Assembly: GCF_036231905.1 (NCBI RefSeq)
Contig: NZ_JAZARE010000001.1
Coordinates: 496,001-560,000, forward strand
Direction: 5' to 3'
Length of the DNA stretch: 64,000 nt
DNA from: CAMLIZ01 sp036231905
Lineage (GTDB): Bacteria; Pseudomonadota; Gammaproteobacteria; Burkholderiales; Burkholderiaceae_C
A program made the translations under genes and the position numbers. The stretch's first letter is position 1; each line of letters opens with the position of its first letter. Of this stretch, positions 17,462-26,198 are shown piece by piece. The notes under the pieces were generated by a model. That model did not search any database. It was not told the DNA's origin and worked only from the letters and a program-made list of their open reading frames with translations.

Positions 17462-18481
17462 TCAAGGCAGCGCCTGCAGGAAGGCCCGGCTGTAGGCCTG
17501 CGGCGGCTGCGCCAGGCCGCTGCAGCGGGGGGAAACGCCTGCTTCGGCAGGCGGGCATGGCGTGTCGCGGTCCAGCGACCACCAATGCAGGCCACCCAGC
17601 CCTTGCTCGCGCACCGCGCGGCCCAGCTGCTCCGCGTCCGCCAGGGTGAACACGTTCTCCACCACGTCGTTCACGCCGATCATCGCGGTGAGCTCGATGT
17701 GGTTCATCGGCACACGCTGGCCCTCGTGCAGGTTCTGCGCCGCGCGCAGCGCCGAGCGCGCCATGTCGCAGCGCTGCCCTTCGGGCGTGGCCTTGAGCAC
17801 GCAGCGGCTGGCGTGGGCGCGGCCGTAGTTCATCACCATCAGGTTGATGTAGGGGTCGCGCACGCGGTGCTTGCGCAGCGCCGCGAGCACGCGCTGGCCG
17901 ATGCGGTTGAGGCTGCGGCCGCTGCCATCCGATGCGGCGAAGGTGGGCAGCGTGAAGCTCATGCGCAGGCCCGGGTGGCGCGCCTGCGCCCGCGCGATCT
18001 GCCGCACCAGGGCGTTGATGGACGCGTCGGACTGGCCAGCCTCGATGTCGAAGTCGAAGCCCACCAGCTGCGGCGAGGCATAACGCGCGATGAAGCGCTC
18101 CATGCCCTCGTCGCTGTCGCAGTGGAACTGCTGCCCCTGGCCGCCGGTGGACACGATGTAGCGCTGCTTCGCCTGCACGAACGCTGCCACGTTGGCCTGC
18201 GCAAAGCGCTCGGTGACGATGCCATCGCCCCAGTGTTCGTTGCCGCAGTCGCCGGTGGCAAAGGCCCAGCTGACCACCGCGCCGGGCGCCAGCGCCTGCG
18301 CCAGCGGCTGCGCCGGTGTGGTGTCGGCGGGGGCGGCCTGCATCAGGTGCGTGTGGGCATCGAAGGCGAGCGGGGCATGCTTGTAGGGCCCGATCACGAG
18401 GGACGGCTCGGCTCGCGCAGCCGGCGCGGCACAGGCCAGCAGCAGCGCCGCCACGGCAGTCGGGATTCGTCCAGCACGCAT
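17462..18481 (-). CDS. Exported GH18 chitinase-like protein
   Basis: This 339-residue protein has a Sec signal peptide (AALLLACAAPAARA) followed by a single glycoside hydrolase family 18 barrel. VGFDFDIEAGQ near residue 150 carries the DxDxE catalytic motif, so it should be active. FDAHTHLMQAAP and WWSLDRD near the ends fit small bacterial chitinases that lack binding modules. It starts the first chitin block and ends a leftward run with the NagX gene upstream (31 bp). Action would be outside the cytoplasm; endo- versus exo-action is not clear. Confidence 0.85.
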   Translation of the reverse strand: MRAGRIPTAVAALLLACAAPAARAEPSLVIGPYKHAPLAFDAHTHLMQAAPADTTPAQPLAQALAPGAVVSWAFATGDCGNEHWGDGIVTERFAQANVAAFVQAKQRYIVSTGGQGQQFHCDSDEGMERFIARYASPQLVGFDFDIEAGQSDASINALVRQIARAQARHPGLRMSFTLPTFAASDGSGRSLNRIGQRVLAALRKHRVRDPYINLMVMNYGRAHASRCVLKATPEGQRCDMARSALRAAQNLHEGQRVPMNHIELTAMIGVNDVVENVFTLADAEQLGRAVREQGLGGLHWWSLDRDTPCPPAEAGVSPRCSGLAQPPQAYSRAFLQALP

Positions 18482-18512
18482 CGAGGGTCTCCAGGCAAAA
18501 CGGGCAAACGGT

Positions 18513-19619
18513 TCAGATCGCGATGTACCAGCGGCGGCGGTCCATGGCCGCCATCAGCACCCAGACCACGCCGGTGAAAGCCACGGCGAACGCGGCCGAT
18601 GGCACCCAGGGCGGCAGGCCGCTCATCGGCGCGGCAAACAGCGCGGGGTAAAGGTGCTCCATCGCGCCCGTGCCGGCCAGCGCACAAGTGCCCAGCCAGG
18701 CCAGCGCGTAGGCCGTGATGGCGTTGCGCCCCATGGCGCGGCCCAGCGGCGGCGCGCCCATGCGGTCGATGAGGCGATGCGCCAGTGCCAGCAACAGCAG
18801 GGAGAGGCCACCGGTCCACAGCGCGAACGACGGCGTCCACAGATGTTTGTTGAGCGGCTGCCACCCAGCCCACAGCGCACCCGCCACGCAAGCCGCCAGC
18901 CCCATCCCCAGCAGCGCGCCGCCGGCGCCGCGCCGCAGCAGCGCACCGGCCCGCACACCGAGCAAGGTGCTCGCGATGGCCGGCACCGTGCTCAACAGCC
19001 CTTCGGGATCATGGGCACGCCCGCTGGCCGCGTCGAACTGGTAGGCATGCGGGCCCAGGATCCAGGTGTCCACCCGATCGGGCAGGTTCACCCATGGCTG
19101 CAAGGAGCCGCCCGCTGCCAGCAAGAGGCCGTAGCCAGCCAGCAGCAGCGCCAGCAGCACCCACTGCAGGCCCGCGCGCAGGTACAGCGCCGCCAGGCCG
19201 GCCACCGCGTAGCAGACGCCGATGCGCTGCAGCACACCCAGCACGCGGAACGGACGCTGCTCGATCGTGAGCCAGGCCACCGCCTGCAGCAGCAGGCCGA
19301 GCAGCAGGATGCGCAAGGCCCGCACCAGCACCTTGCGTGACAGCGCAGCGGCGTCGGCGCCGCGCTCGCGCAGCGGCACCAGGCCCAGCGAGATCGAGAC
19401 GCCCATGATCACCAGGAACAACGGGAACACCAGGTCGGGCGGCGTCAGGCCATGCCACCGCGCATGCTCCAGCCAGGGATGCACATGGCCCCAGTCACCG
19501 GCGTTGTTCACCAGCAGCATCGCGGCCACGGTGAGGCCGCGCAGGGCATCCACCGACTGCAGCCGCGCGGGTGGCGGAGAGGCGGTACCGGTGGCGAATG
19601 GCGGTATCGACGGCGGCAT
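18513..19619 (-). CDS. NagX-like multi-pass membrane acyltransferase-family protein (copy 1)
   Basis: This 368-residue integral membrane protein has about ten hydrophobic segments and starts its core with SVDALRGLTVAAMLLVNNAG, the signature of the heparan-alpha-glucosaminide N-acetyltransferase-like/NagX family found in bacterial GlcNAc clusters. The family is thought to be linked to inner-membrane handling or uptake of amino sugars, but the biochemical role is unsettled. It lies downstream of a TonB-dependent receptor and upstream of the GH18 gene. A second homologue at 24984-26198 has the same relation to the second receptor. Confidence 0.78.
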   Translation of the reverse strand: MPPSIPPFATGTASPPPARLQSVDALRGLTVAAMLLVNNAGDWGHVHPWLEHARWHGLTPPDLVFPLFLVIMGVSISLGLVPLRERGADAAALSRKVLVRALRILLLGLLLQAVAWLTIEQRPFRVLGVLQRIGVCYAVAGLAALYLRAGLQWVLLALLLAGYGLLLAAGGSLQPWVNLPDRVDTWILGPHAYQFDAASGRAHDPEGLLSTVPAIASTLLGVRAGALLRRGAGGALLGMGLAACVAGALWAGWQPLNKHLWTPSFALWTGGLSLLLLALAHRLIDRMGAPPLGRAMGRNAITAYALAWLGTCALAGTGAMEHLYPALFAAPMSGLPPWVPSAAFAVAFTGVVWVLMAAMDRRRWYIAI

Positions 19620-19644
19620 CTGAAGCTGCGTTGTTTGCCAGAAC

Positions 19645-19676
19645 AAAAAAGGCGAGGCCGCCAAAGCGCCTCGCCT
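19645..19676 (-). terminator. Rho-independent terminator after TonB receptor 1
   Basis: On the minus strand an 8-bp stem (AGGCGAGG / CCTCGCCT) with an 11-base loop is followed at once by six T. It lies 50 bp past the receptor stop and before the NagX gene, so it may attenuate read-through into NagX and GH18. Confidence 0.8.
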
Positions 19677-19725
19677 GGGAAGACGAGGCCGAAGCGAATG
19701 CCCCGGCCCGTGGAGACACCTCAGC

Positions 19726-22425
19726 TCAGATCTGGCCCCGGATGCCGAAGAAGAACTGGCGGCCGTTCTTGTAGAACGCGCGCGGCTGCTCCGGCGTGGC
19801 GGCATACGACTTCAGCGTGGGATCGTTCAAGTCCTTGCCCTCGAGGGTGAGGGACAGGTTCTTGGTGATCTTGTAGCCCAGCGACGCCGACACCGTGCCG
19901 ATCGCGTCCTGGTAGATCGCGCTGTTGCGGTTCAGGCCGTTGAGGAACTTCGAGCGGTAGTTGTACGCGACCCGTGCGTTGAACAGGTCGTTCTCGAAGA
20001 AGGCCCCCAGGTTGTAGGTGTTCTTCGAGTTGCCCACCATGTCGCAATTGCCGATGGTCTCGCACGCCGAGCCGGGCGCCTTGCCGGTCTCCTTGCCGTC
20101 GGAGTGGGTGTAGTTGGCATTGAAGCCGAAGCCGTTGCCCAGATCCTGCACATAAGCCAGTTCGAAACCGCGCACCTCCGCCTTGGTGTTCGTGGCGGCG
20201 CTCATGTTGTATTCCGCGTCATGGCCCAGCGACTGGTTGAAGTAGGTCGCCTTGTACTGGCCATAGGTGACGTAGGTGCTCATGTTCATTGCGAACACGC
20301 CAGCCGACACCATCGACTTCGGAGAGAAGTACCACTCGATGCCCAGGTCGAAGTTGTTCGACCGGATCGGCTTGAGCTTCGGGTTGCCGCCGGTGCCTGT
20401 GCCCTGGATGTCCTGCAAGCTCAATGCACCCAGCGAGCCGATTTCCGGCCTGGCCATGGTGCGGCTGAGTGCCGCGCGGCCGATCAAGGACTTGGAGAAC
20501 TCGTAGCGGAGGTTGGCGCTGGGCAGCACGTCGGTGTAGCTGCTGTCGTTGATCACCGGAGCCCACACGTTGTTGGGCGAGCCGTTCTCCACGTGCACCT
20601 TGCTGTTCACCAGGCGAAGGCCGACGTTGCCGGACATCGCGCCCACCCCGTAGTCCGCCATCACATAAGCGGCCGAGGTCTTTTCGCGGATGTCGAATTC
20701 GCTCTGGTAGGCGTGGTTGGCGAAGGACACGAAGCGGTCGCCCCAGGCGTTCACCGAGTCCGCGGAGAAGGTCCACGCGCCGCTCAGCATGTTCGGCAGC
20801 GGGCTGCTGGGAAAGTGCGTCAACCCACCCGTGGGGGCGTTGGCAAGGTCGCCCGCGCCGTCGGCCAGGGTGCCCCCAAGCCAGGTCAGCGTGCGGCGGT
20901 GGTTCGCGAACCGCACGCCGAAATGCAGCGCAGAGACGGCTTCCATGTCCAGGCGCAAGGTGGCGTCCGCCTGGGCATAGTCCTCCTTGTCGTTGGTGGT
21001 GATGTCCGAGGCCCACCCGCCGAAGAAAGGCGCGCCGGTGCGCGGCGAGAAGGTGCCCGCGTTGTCGATGCTCACGTTGGCCGGTGCATCCAGGCCGTGC
21101 AGCGTGATGGTGCTGCCGGAGTAGGCGTTCCACACCTCATAGCCATAGTCGCGTGCATGGCCGGTGCCGCGGGTGGTGCCGAGCTTGCCCTTGATCGAGA
21201 GCTTTTCGCTCGGGCGGTAGTCGGCGTCGAGGTTGAGGAATTTGCTCTCCATGTAGGAGCCGGGGCGGGAAATCACGTCCTGCACCGACGCACCCATCTT
21301 CGAGCAGTCCGCCACCGGACAGTTGGCCGGGAAGGTGAGCGACGTGATCGTGTCGCCGGTGACCGTATAGCTGCTGGGCACCGCGCTGTTCGCGTCATTC
21401 GACCAGTTGTTCGACAACACCTGGTACGGCGACAGCATGAAGTTCGCGTTGATGTTGGTCGCGTTCATGCGACTGTAGAAACCAGAGGCGTCCAGCGTGA
21501 GGTCGCTGGTGGGCTTGACCTGCACATCGATCAACCCGCCCTTGCGCACCCGCTCCTGCTGGAACAGCACGGAGCCGGTCAGCAAGGAGATGTTCTTGCC
21601 TTCCACTTCGGGGTTGGCGGCGATCCAGGCTGGGGCGAACCATGTGGCGACCTTGTCCCACCACAGGAACTCCTGGCCGAACCGCTGGAGATGCCGCTTC
21701 TCGTGGAACGCCTGCACCAGCACACCTACCGTCCCCGGCTCGTTCTTCCAATTGAACAGCGCGCTCACTTGCGGGTCGGTCTTCTTGGCCGCCTCGGTGT
21801 AGGCCGCTTCGATGGAGGCCATCGCACTCAGACCAGTCTGGAAGCTGAGTGGCTTGCGCGTCTCGATGTCAACGGTACCGACACCGCCACCCTCGACGAT
21901 GTTGGCCTGGGACGTCTTGTAGACCGTCACGCGCCCGATGAGCTCCGATGGGAACAGCGAATAGCTGACGCTACGGCCGCCGCTGGTGATGTTGTCCACG
22001 TACCAGTCGCCGGTGGACACGGTGTGGCCGTTCAGCGTGGTAAGGGTCAGAAAAGACGGCGTGCCGCGGAGGGCCACACGGTCGTTCTCACCAAAGCCCC
22101 CTTCAGCGCCGCCCGCGGTCGCCACGCCGACACCGGGGATGCGCTGCAGGGAGTCGGCCACGTTCTTGTCCGGCATCTTGCCGACGTCCTCCGCGGTGAT
22201 TACCTCGACCAGCGACTCGGCATTTCGCTTCTGGGTGAGCGACTGCTGCAGCGATGCACGGATACCGGTCACCGTGACAGTCTGGACCTCCTCCTTGGGA
22301 GAAGGCGCCGCCTGGCTGGCCGCGGAGGCAGGTGCGGGGGCGGCCTGCTGTGCATGGGCCGCCAGGGCCGCGCCCATCAACGCGAGCGCGACCGCCGATG
22401 CAATGGGTGTCTGTTGAATCTTCAT
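19726..22425 (-). CDS. TonB-dependent receptor (Xanthomonas/Caulobacter carbohydrate type), copy 1
   Basis: This 899-residue outer-membrane receptor has a signal peptide ending AALAAHAQQ, a plug domain with GIRASLQQSLTQKR, EDVGKMPDKNVADSLQRIPGV and RGTPS, and a 22-strand-type barrel ending RGQI. The plug matches the receptor class used for plant and chitin oligosaccharides. It is divergent from a GntR/UTRA regulator; the intervening 337 bp holds helically phased TGGTA half-sites. It probably imports chitin oligosaccharides. AGGAG stands just before ATG 22425. Confidence 0.9.
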   Translation of the reverse strand: MKIQQTPIASAVALALMGAALAAHAQQAAPAPASAASQAAPSPKEEVQTVTVTGIRASLQQSLTQKRNAESLVEVITAEDVGKMPDKNVADSLQRIPGVGVATAGGAEGGFGENDRVALRGTPSFLTLTTLNGHTVSTGDWYVDNITSGGRSVSYSLFPSELIGRVTVYKTSQANIVEGGGVGTVDIETRKPLSFQTGLSAMASIEAAYTEAAKKTDPQVSALFNWKNEPGTVGVLVQAFHEKRHLQRFGQEFLWWDKVATWFAPAWIAANPEVEGKNISLLTGSVLFQQERVRKGGLIDVQVKPTSDLTLDASGFYSRMNATNINANFMLSPYQVLSNNWSNDANSAVPSSYTVTGDTITSLTFPANCPVADCSKMGASVQDVISRPGSYMESKFLNLDADYRPSEKLSIKGKLGTTRGTGHARDYGYEVWNAYSGSTITLHGLDAPANVSIDNAGTFSPRTGAPFFGGWASDITTNDKEDYAQADATLRLDMEAVSALHFGVRFANHRRTLTWLGGTLADGAGDLANAPTGGLTHFPSSPLPNMLSGAWTFSADSVNAWGDRFVSFANHAYQSEFDIREKTSAAYVMADYGVGAMSGNVGLRLVNSKVHVENGSPNNVWAPVINDSSYTDVLPSANLRYEFSKSLIGRAALSRTMARPEIGSLGALSLQDIQGTGTGGNPKLKPIRSNNFDLGIEWYFSPKSMVSAGVFAMNMSTYVTYGQYKATYFNQSLGHDAEYNMSAATNTKAEVRGFELAYVQDLGNGFGFNANYTHSDGKETGKAPGSACETIGNCDMVGNSKNTYNLGAFFENDLFNARVAYNYRSKFLNGLNRNSAIYQDAIGTVSASLGYKITKNLSLTLEGKDLNDPTLKSYAATPEQPRAFYKNGRQFFFGIRGQI

Positions 22426-22559
22426 GTGCTCCTCTCGACCATGGTTGGCCAGTCTCGCGAAAGCGGCCGTTGTGACGCGGGTCCGGCCTGTGGCATCGTC
22501 TTGCTCGCGATGCTTGGGCGGCCGTTCCCCCTGTGAAACCGATCCTGTCCTCCGATGCG

Positions 22560-22596
22560 TACCACTATACTACCACTAAGGTCCAATATGCTACCA
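22560..22596 (-). promoter_or_regulatory. Four phased TGGTA/TGGAC half-sites upstream of TonB receptor 1
   Basis: Read on the minus strand, TGGTA, TGGAC, TGGTA and TGGTA start at 22596, 22585, 22575 and 22564, that is 11, 10 and 11 bp apart. The same half-site with the same phasing occurs at 22698-22730 and 54515-54554. They are probable operators for one or both GntR/UTRA regulators. Confidence 0.6.
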
Positions 22597-22697
22597 ATCC
22601 GGAACAAAATTGTTACGGGCGCTTGACCAAGCTGCATCCAACCGCGCAAAGCACCCAAGAAAACCCTAAGAACACGCGTAACATGCTCCGTCCTGAC

Positions 22698-22730
22698 TGG
22701 TACATCCCCTGGTACCGTACTGGTATCATT
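22698..22730 (+). promoter_or_regulatory. Three phased TGGTA half-sites upstream of the GntR/UTRA gene
   Basis: TGGTA starts at 22698, 22710 and 22721. The 22-base stretch 22709-22730 reappears inverted at 54511-54531 with one difference in the shared core. The location, 33-65 bp before the GntR gene, suggests autoregulation and regulation of the divergent receptor. Confidence 0.65.
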
Positions 22731-22762
22731 TTTGAAAGACATCCCACCCGGAGGGCGGCGGT

Positions 22763-23503
22763 ATGACATCGCTGGCGCAAATCCTCGGAACGCTGGATCC
22801 GAACAGCAGCCTCCCGCTGTACCAGCAGCTGCAGCGCGCCCTGCGCGAGGCGATCGAAAAACACGTGCTCGGCCCGGAAGACGCGCTGCCGTCGGAGCGC
22901 CAGCTGGCGGCCGACCTGGGCGTGTCGCGCATCACCGTGCGCAAGGCGATCGAAGGGCTGATCGACGAGGGCCTGCTCGTGAGCCGGCAAGGCTCGGGCA
23001 ACTTCGTCGGCACCCGCATCGACAAGAACTTTGCCAAGCTCACCTCCTTTTCGGAGGACATGCGCGCGCGCGGCCGCACCCCGCGCAGCGAATGGCTCAA
23101 GCGCGCGCAAGGCACGGTCACGCCCGAAGAAGCCCTCAAGCTCGCGCTCAGCCCCGGCACCCTGGTCTACCGCTTCCACCGCCTGCGTTTTGCCGACGAT
23201 GAGCCGATGTCGCTGGAGTACTGCACGGTGGTGGCCTCCTGCCTGCCCTCGCTGGAGGCGGTGGACACCTCGTTGTACGACGCGCTGGAGCGCCAGGGCT
23301 GCCGCCCGGTGCGCGCGCTGCAGCGCCTGCGCGCGCTGCTGCTGGACGAGGAACAGGCCAAGCTGCTGGAGGCCCAGCCGGGCGATGCCGGCCTGCTGGT
23401 GGAGCGCCTGGGCTACCTGCGCGATGGGCGCGCGGTGGAGTTGTCGCAATCCTTCTACCGCGGCGACACCTACGACTTCGTTGCCGAACTGAACGCCTCG
23501 TAA
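22763..23503 (+). CDS. GntR/UTRA regulator of amino-sugar genes (NagQ/NagR type), copy 1
   Basis: This 246-residue HutC-subfamily regulator has an N-terminal winged helix (residues about 18-82, PLYQQLQRALREAIE, ADLGVSRITVRKAIEGL) and a C-terminal UTRA domain (about 95-240) with TSFSEDMRARGRTP. Homologues bind GlcN-6-P or GlcNAc-6-P and repress chitin/GlcNAc genes. GGAGG at 22750-22754 supports ATG 22763. It is divergent from TonB receptor 1. A paralogue lies at 52858-53601, so division of labour between the two is open. Confidence 0.87.
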   Translation: MTSLAQILGTLDPNSSLPLYQQLQRALREAIEKHVLGPEDALPSERQLAADLGVSRITVRKAIEGLIDEGLLVSRQGSGNFVGTRIDKNFAKLTSFSEDMRARGRTPRSEWLKRAQGTVTPEEALKLALSPGTLVYRFHRLRFADDEPMSLEYCTVVASCLPSLEAVDTSLYDALERQGCRPVRALQRLRALLLDEEQAKLLEAQPGDAGLLVERLGYLRDGRAVELSQSFYRGDTYDFVAELNAS

Positions 23504-23606
23504 AACTTGTGCCGGGGCGCACGGCCTACACTGGCGGGCTTCGCACGTGAGGCCTGCCACAAGCGGTGCCCACGCCCCGGTCACCCCCTGTTTTCAGCCC
23601 TCACCC

Positions 23607-24887
23607 ATGATGAGCAAATCCGGATTTGCGTCGCGCACCGCCGCGGCTGTTGCGCTGGCCGTGGCCAGCATCTGCGCCCAGGCGCAAACCGCACCGGCCG
23701 CGGCCGCATCGGCGCCGCCGGAAGCGGCCCGCCCCGAGGTGGCCAAGGGCCTGCAGGCGGCCCAGGCGCTCATCAAGGAAGGCAAGCACGCCGAGGCGCT
23801 GGCGAAGCTGCGCGAAGCCGAAACCGCCGTGCCCAGCCTCACGCCCTACGAAAGCTTCTTCATCGACCGCACCCGCGCCGCCGCCGCACTGGGCACCGGC
23901 GACATCCCGCTGACCATCAAGTCACTTGAAGCCGCGCTGGCCACCGACCGCATGAAGGGCGACGAGCTGCGCGACATGCTGCGCGCGCTGGCCGACCTGA
24001 CCTACCGCAGCAAGGACTACACGAAGTCGCTCGCCATGGCGCAGCGCTACTTCAAGGAAGGCGGCACCGACCCCAACGTGCACACCATCCTGGTCAATGA
24101 CCTGTACCTGTCGGGCGACTTTGCCAATGCCGCCAAGGAGATCGCCGCTGACGTGAAGGCCGACGAAGCCGCCGGCCGCGCCACCCCCGAGCAGACGCTG
24201 CGCATGCTGGCCAGCGCGCAGGCCAAGATCAAGGACGAAGCCGGTTACGCCCAGACGCTGGAGCGCATCGTCGCCCGCTACCCCAAGCCCGACCTGTGGG
24301 GCGACCTGATCTGGCGCGTGCAGTCGCAAGCCAACTTCGGCGATCACCTGCGCCTGGACGCCTACCGCCTGCGCCTGGCCACCAACTCGATGGTGCAGGG
24401 CGCCGAGTACGTGGAAATGGCCCAGTTGGCGATGGCCGCCGGCTACCCGGCCGAAGCGGTGAAGGCGATCGACCAGGGTTACGCCAGCGGCAAGCTAGGC
24501 ACCGGCCCCAACGCCAAGGCGCACCAGCAGCTGCGTGACCAGGCCCGCAAGCAGGCCGCCAGCGACGCGCCCAACCTGGCGCAGGCCGCCAACGGCCCGC
24601 AGACCGGCCGCGACGCCAATGCGATGGTGAACATCGGCTATGCCCTCGCCACCGCCGGCCAGGCCGACAAGGGCGTCGCGCTGATCGAGCAGGGCATCGC
24701 CAAGGGCGGGCTCAAGCGGCCCGACGAGGCGCGCCTGCACCTGGGCGTGGCGCAGTGGATGGCAGGCCAGAAGGACGCCGCCGCCAAGACGTTGAAGACG
24801 GTGCAAGGCAAGGACGGCACGGCCGACCTTGCCCGCCTGTGGGTGCTGGTGGCGCAGGCGCCGGCCGCCACCACCGCGCAGCAGTAA
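23607..24887 (+). CDS. Exported tetratricopeptide-like repeat protein
   Basis: This 426-residue protein begins with a signal peptide (MMSKSGFASRTAAAVALAVA, cleaved near AQAQ) and consists of alpha-helical repeats typical of TPR proteins, for example GKHAEALAKLREAE, YTKSLAMAQRYF and GYPAEAVKAIDQGY. No catalytic motif is seen. A periplasmic scaffold role is the most that can be said; its place between the two receptor units hints at a link with chitin uptake but does not prove it. Two adjacent ATGs at 23607 and 23610 are both possible. Confidence 0.65.
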   Translation: MMSKSGFASRTAAAVALAVASICAQAQTAPAAAASAPPEAARPEVAKGLQAAQALIKEGKHAEALAKLREAETAVPSLTPYESFFIDRTRAAAALGTGDIPLTIKSLEAALATDRMKGDELRDMLRALADLTYRSKDYTKSLAMAQRYFKEGGTDPNVHTILVNDLYLSGDFANAAKEIAADVKADEAAGRATPEQTLRMLASAQAKIKDEAGYAQTLERIVARYPKPDLWGDLIWRVQSQANFGDHLRLDAYRLRLATNSMVQGAEYVEMAQLAMAAGYPAEAVKAIDQGYASGKLGTGPNAKAHQQLRDQARKQAASDAPNLAQAANGPQTGRDANAMVNIGYALATAGQADKGVALIEQGIAKGGLKRPDEARLHLGVAQWMAGQKDAAAKTLKTVQGKDGTADLARLWVLVAQAPAATTAQQ

Positions 24888-24910
24888 GCCACCGCCGGCC
24901 CGCAAAACAC

Positions 24911-24941
24911 GGGTGGGGCGACGAGGAGCACCGCCCCACCC
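24911..24941. terminator. Strong 10-bp hairpin between convergent genes
   Basis: GGGTGGGGCG pairs perfectly with CGCCCCACCC across an 11-base loop. On the minus strand the stem is followed by a T-rich GTGTTTTG, so it best serves the leftward NagX gene; it also ends the rightward TPR transcript. Confidence 0.6.
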
Positions 24942-24983
24942 AACCTCGCGAGAGAACCTGCTGCGACCGCGGGCGCATTCCTT

Positions 24984-26198
24984 CTACAGCTGCAGGCGCA
25001 CCGGTACGCGGTTGATCCACCCCACCAGCGCCATCACGAGCACCGCATAGGCGGCGGCCCACAGCACACCCGGCACGCCTTGGCGCAGCAGCGGCGGCAA
25101 GCCCCAGCCGAGCGCCTGCAGCGCCGCCCCGATCACGAAGGGCAGCAGGTACAGCACCAGCGGGTTCTGCGCCGCGGGCGCCACCCAGGCGGTCCAGCGC
25201 TGCAGCCCGCGCCGGTCCACCAGCGCGTGCAGCGCGGCAAACAGGCCCACGCACCAGGCAGCGCTGTAGAAGCACCAGGCCGGCGTGGCGTGGATCTTCG
25301 AGATGCCGAACAGCGGCCGCGTCAGCGCACCGGCGGCCACCAGCGCCAGCAGCAGCAGGCTCGTCTTGGCGAAGCGGGCCACCGCATCGTCGGGCTGCCC
25401 GGCCTGGAAGAAGATCAGCGCGCACACCACGCCGCACAGCACGATGGACGTGTGGGCGGCATGGCCGTCATGGCTGAGCAGCCAGCCCTGCACCGGGTTG
25501 TCGGCGCCGCTGTGCAGGTGGCTCACGCCGTAGTACACCGTGCAGGCCGCCACCATCACTAGCAGCATCGCCACCCGCCCGCGCGCCAGCTGGTAGAGCA
25601 CGCAGGCGGCTCCATAGGCCCAGCCAATCAGGCCGAGGATGCCCCACCACTGCGGCGTCATCGTCTGCCGGCCGTCCGGGCCACCGCGGTACAGCGCGGC
25701 CAGCAGCAGCAACAGCAGCACGCCCGCCAGCCGCAGCGTCTGGCGCAGCACCTGCGGCTCGAGCGGGAACACGCCCCACACCAGCAGGAAGGCCAGGTAC
25801 AGCAGCAGCGACCACACCGGCATGGGCACCACCATGAACGCCGGGTTGAAGCCACTTTCGGCGTTGACCATGAAGTAGCCCATCACCACCAGCGCAAGCG
25901 CGCGGCTGCCCACGTGCCGCTGCAGCGCCCAGCCCTGTTCACCGAGCTGCAGCCGGCGCTGGAGCGCGAACGGGATGGACAGGCCGACGATGAACAGGAA
26001 CGCAGGGAACACCACGTCCACGAAGCTCATCGCATCCGCGTCGGCCGGCATGTGCCTGGCCCAGGCCGGAATGCCGCTCACGCCATGCAGCTCGTTCACG
26101 AACACCATCACCAGGAAGGTGAGCCCGCGAAAGGCATCGAGCGAGCGGATGCGCCCGGCGTGCAGCGCGGGCAGGGTCGCCAGTGGCTGCCCGTTCAC
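24984..26198 (-). CDS. NagX-like multi-pass membrane protein (copy 2)
   Basis: This 404-residue membrane protein has about eleven hydrophobic segments and the family opener RIRSLDAFRGLTFLVMVFVNEL. It belongs to the same broad family as the copy at 18513-19619 but differs in length and sequence. It starts with GTG 26198 overlapping the stop of TonB receptor 2 (GTGA), so the two are translationally coupled. The likely role is inner-membrane processing or transport of an amino sugar delivered by the receptor; biochemical function is not established. Confidence 0.78.
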   Translation of the reverse strand: MNGQPLATLPALHAGRIRSLDAFRGLTFLVMVFVNELHGVSGIPAWARHMPADADAMSFVDVVFPAFLFIVGLSIPFALQRRLQLGEQGWALQRHVGSRALALVVMGYFMVNAESGFNPAFMVVPMPVWSLLLYLAFLLVWGVFPLEPQVLRQTLRLAGVLLLLLLAALYRGGPDGRQTMTPQWWGILGLIGWAYGAACVLYQLARGRVAMLLVMVAACTVYYGVSHLHSGADNPVQGWLLSHDGHAAHTSIVLCGVVCALIFFQAGQPDDAVARFAKTSLLLLALVAAGALTRPLFGISKIHATPAWCFYSAAWCVGLFAALHALVDRRGLQRWTAWVAPAAQNPLVLYLLPFVIGAALQALGWGLPPLLRQGVPGVLWAAAYAVLVMALVGWINRVPVRLQL

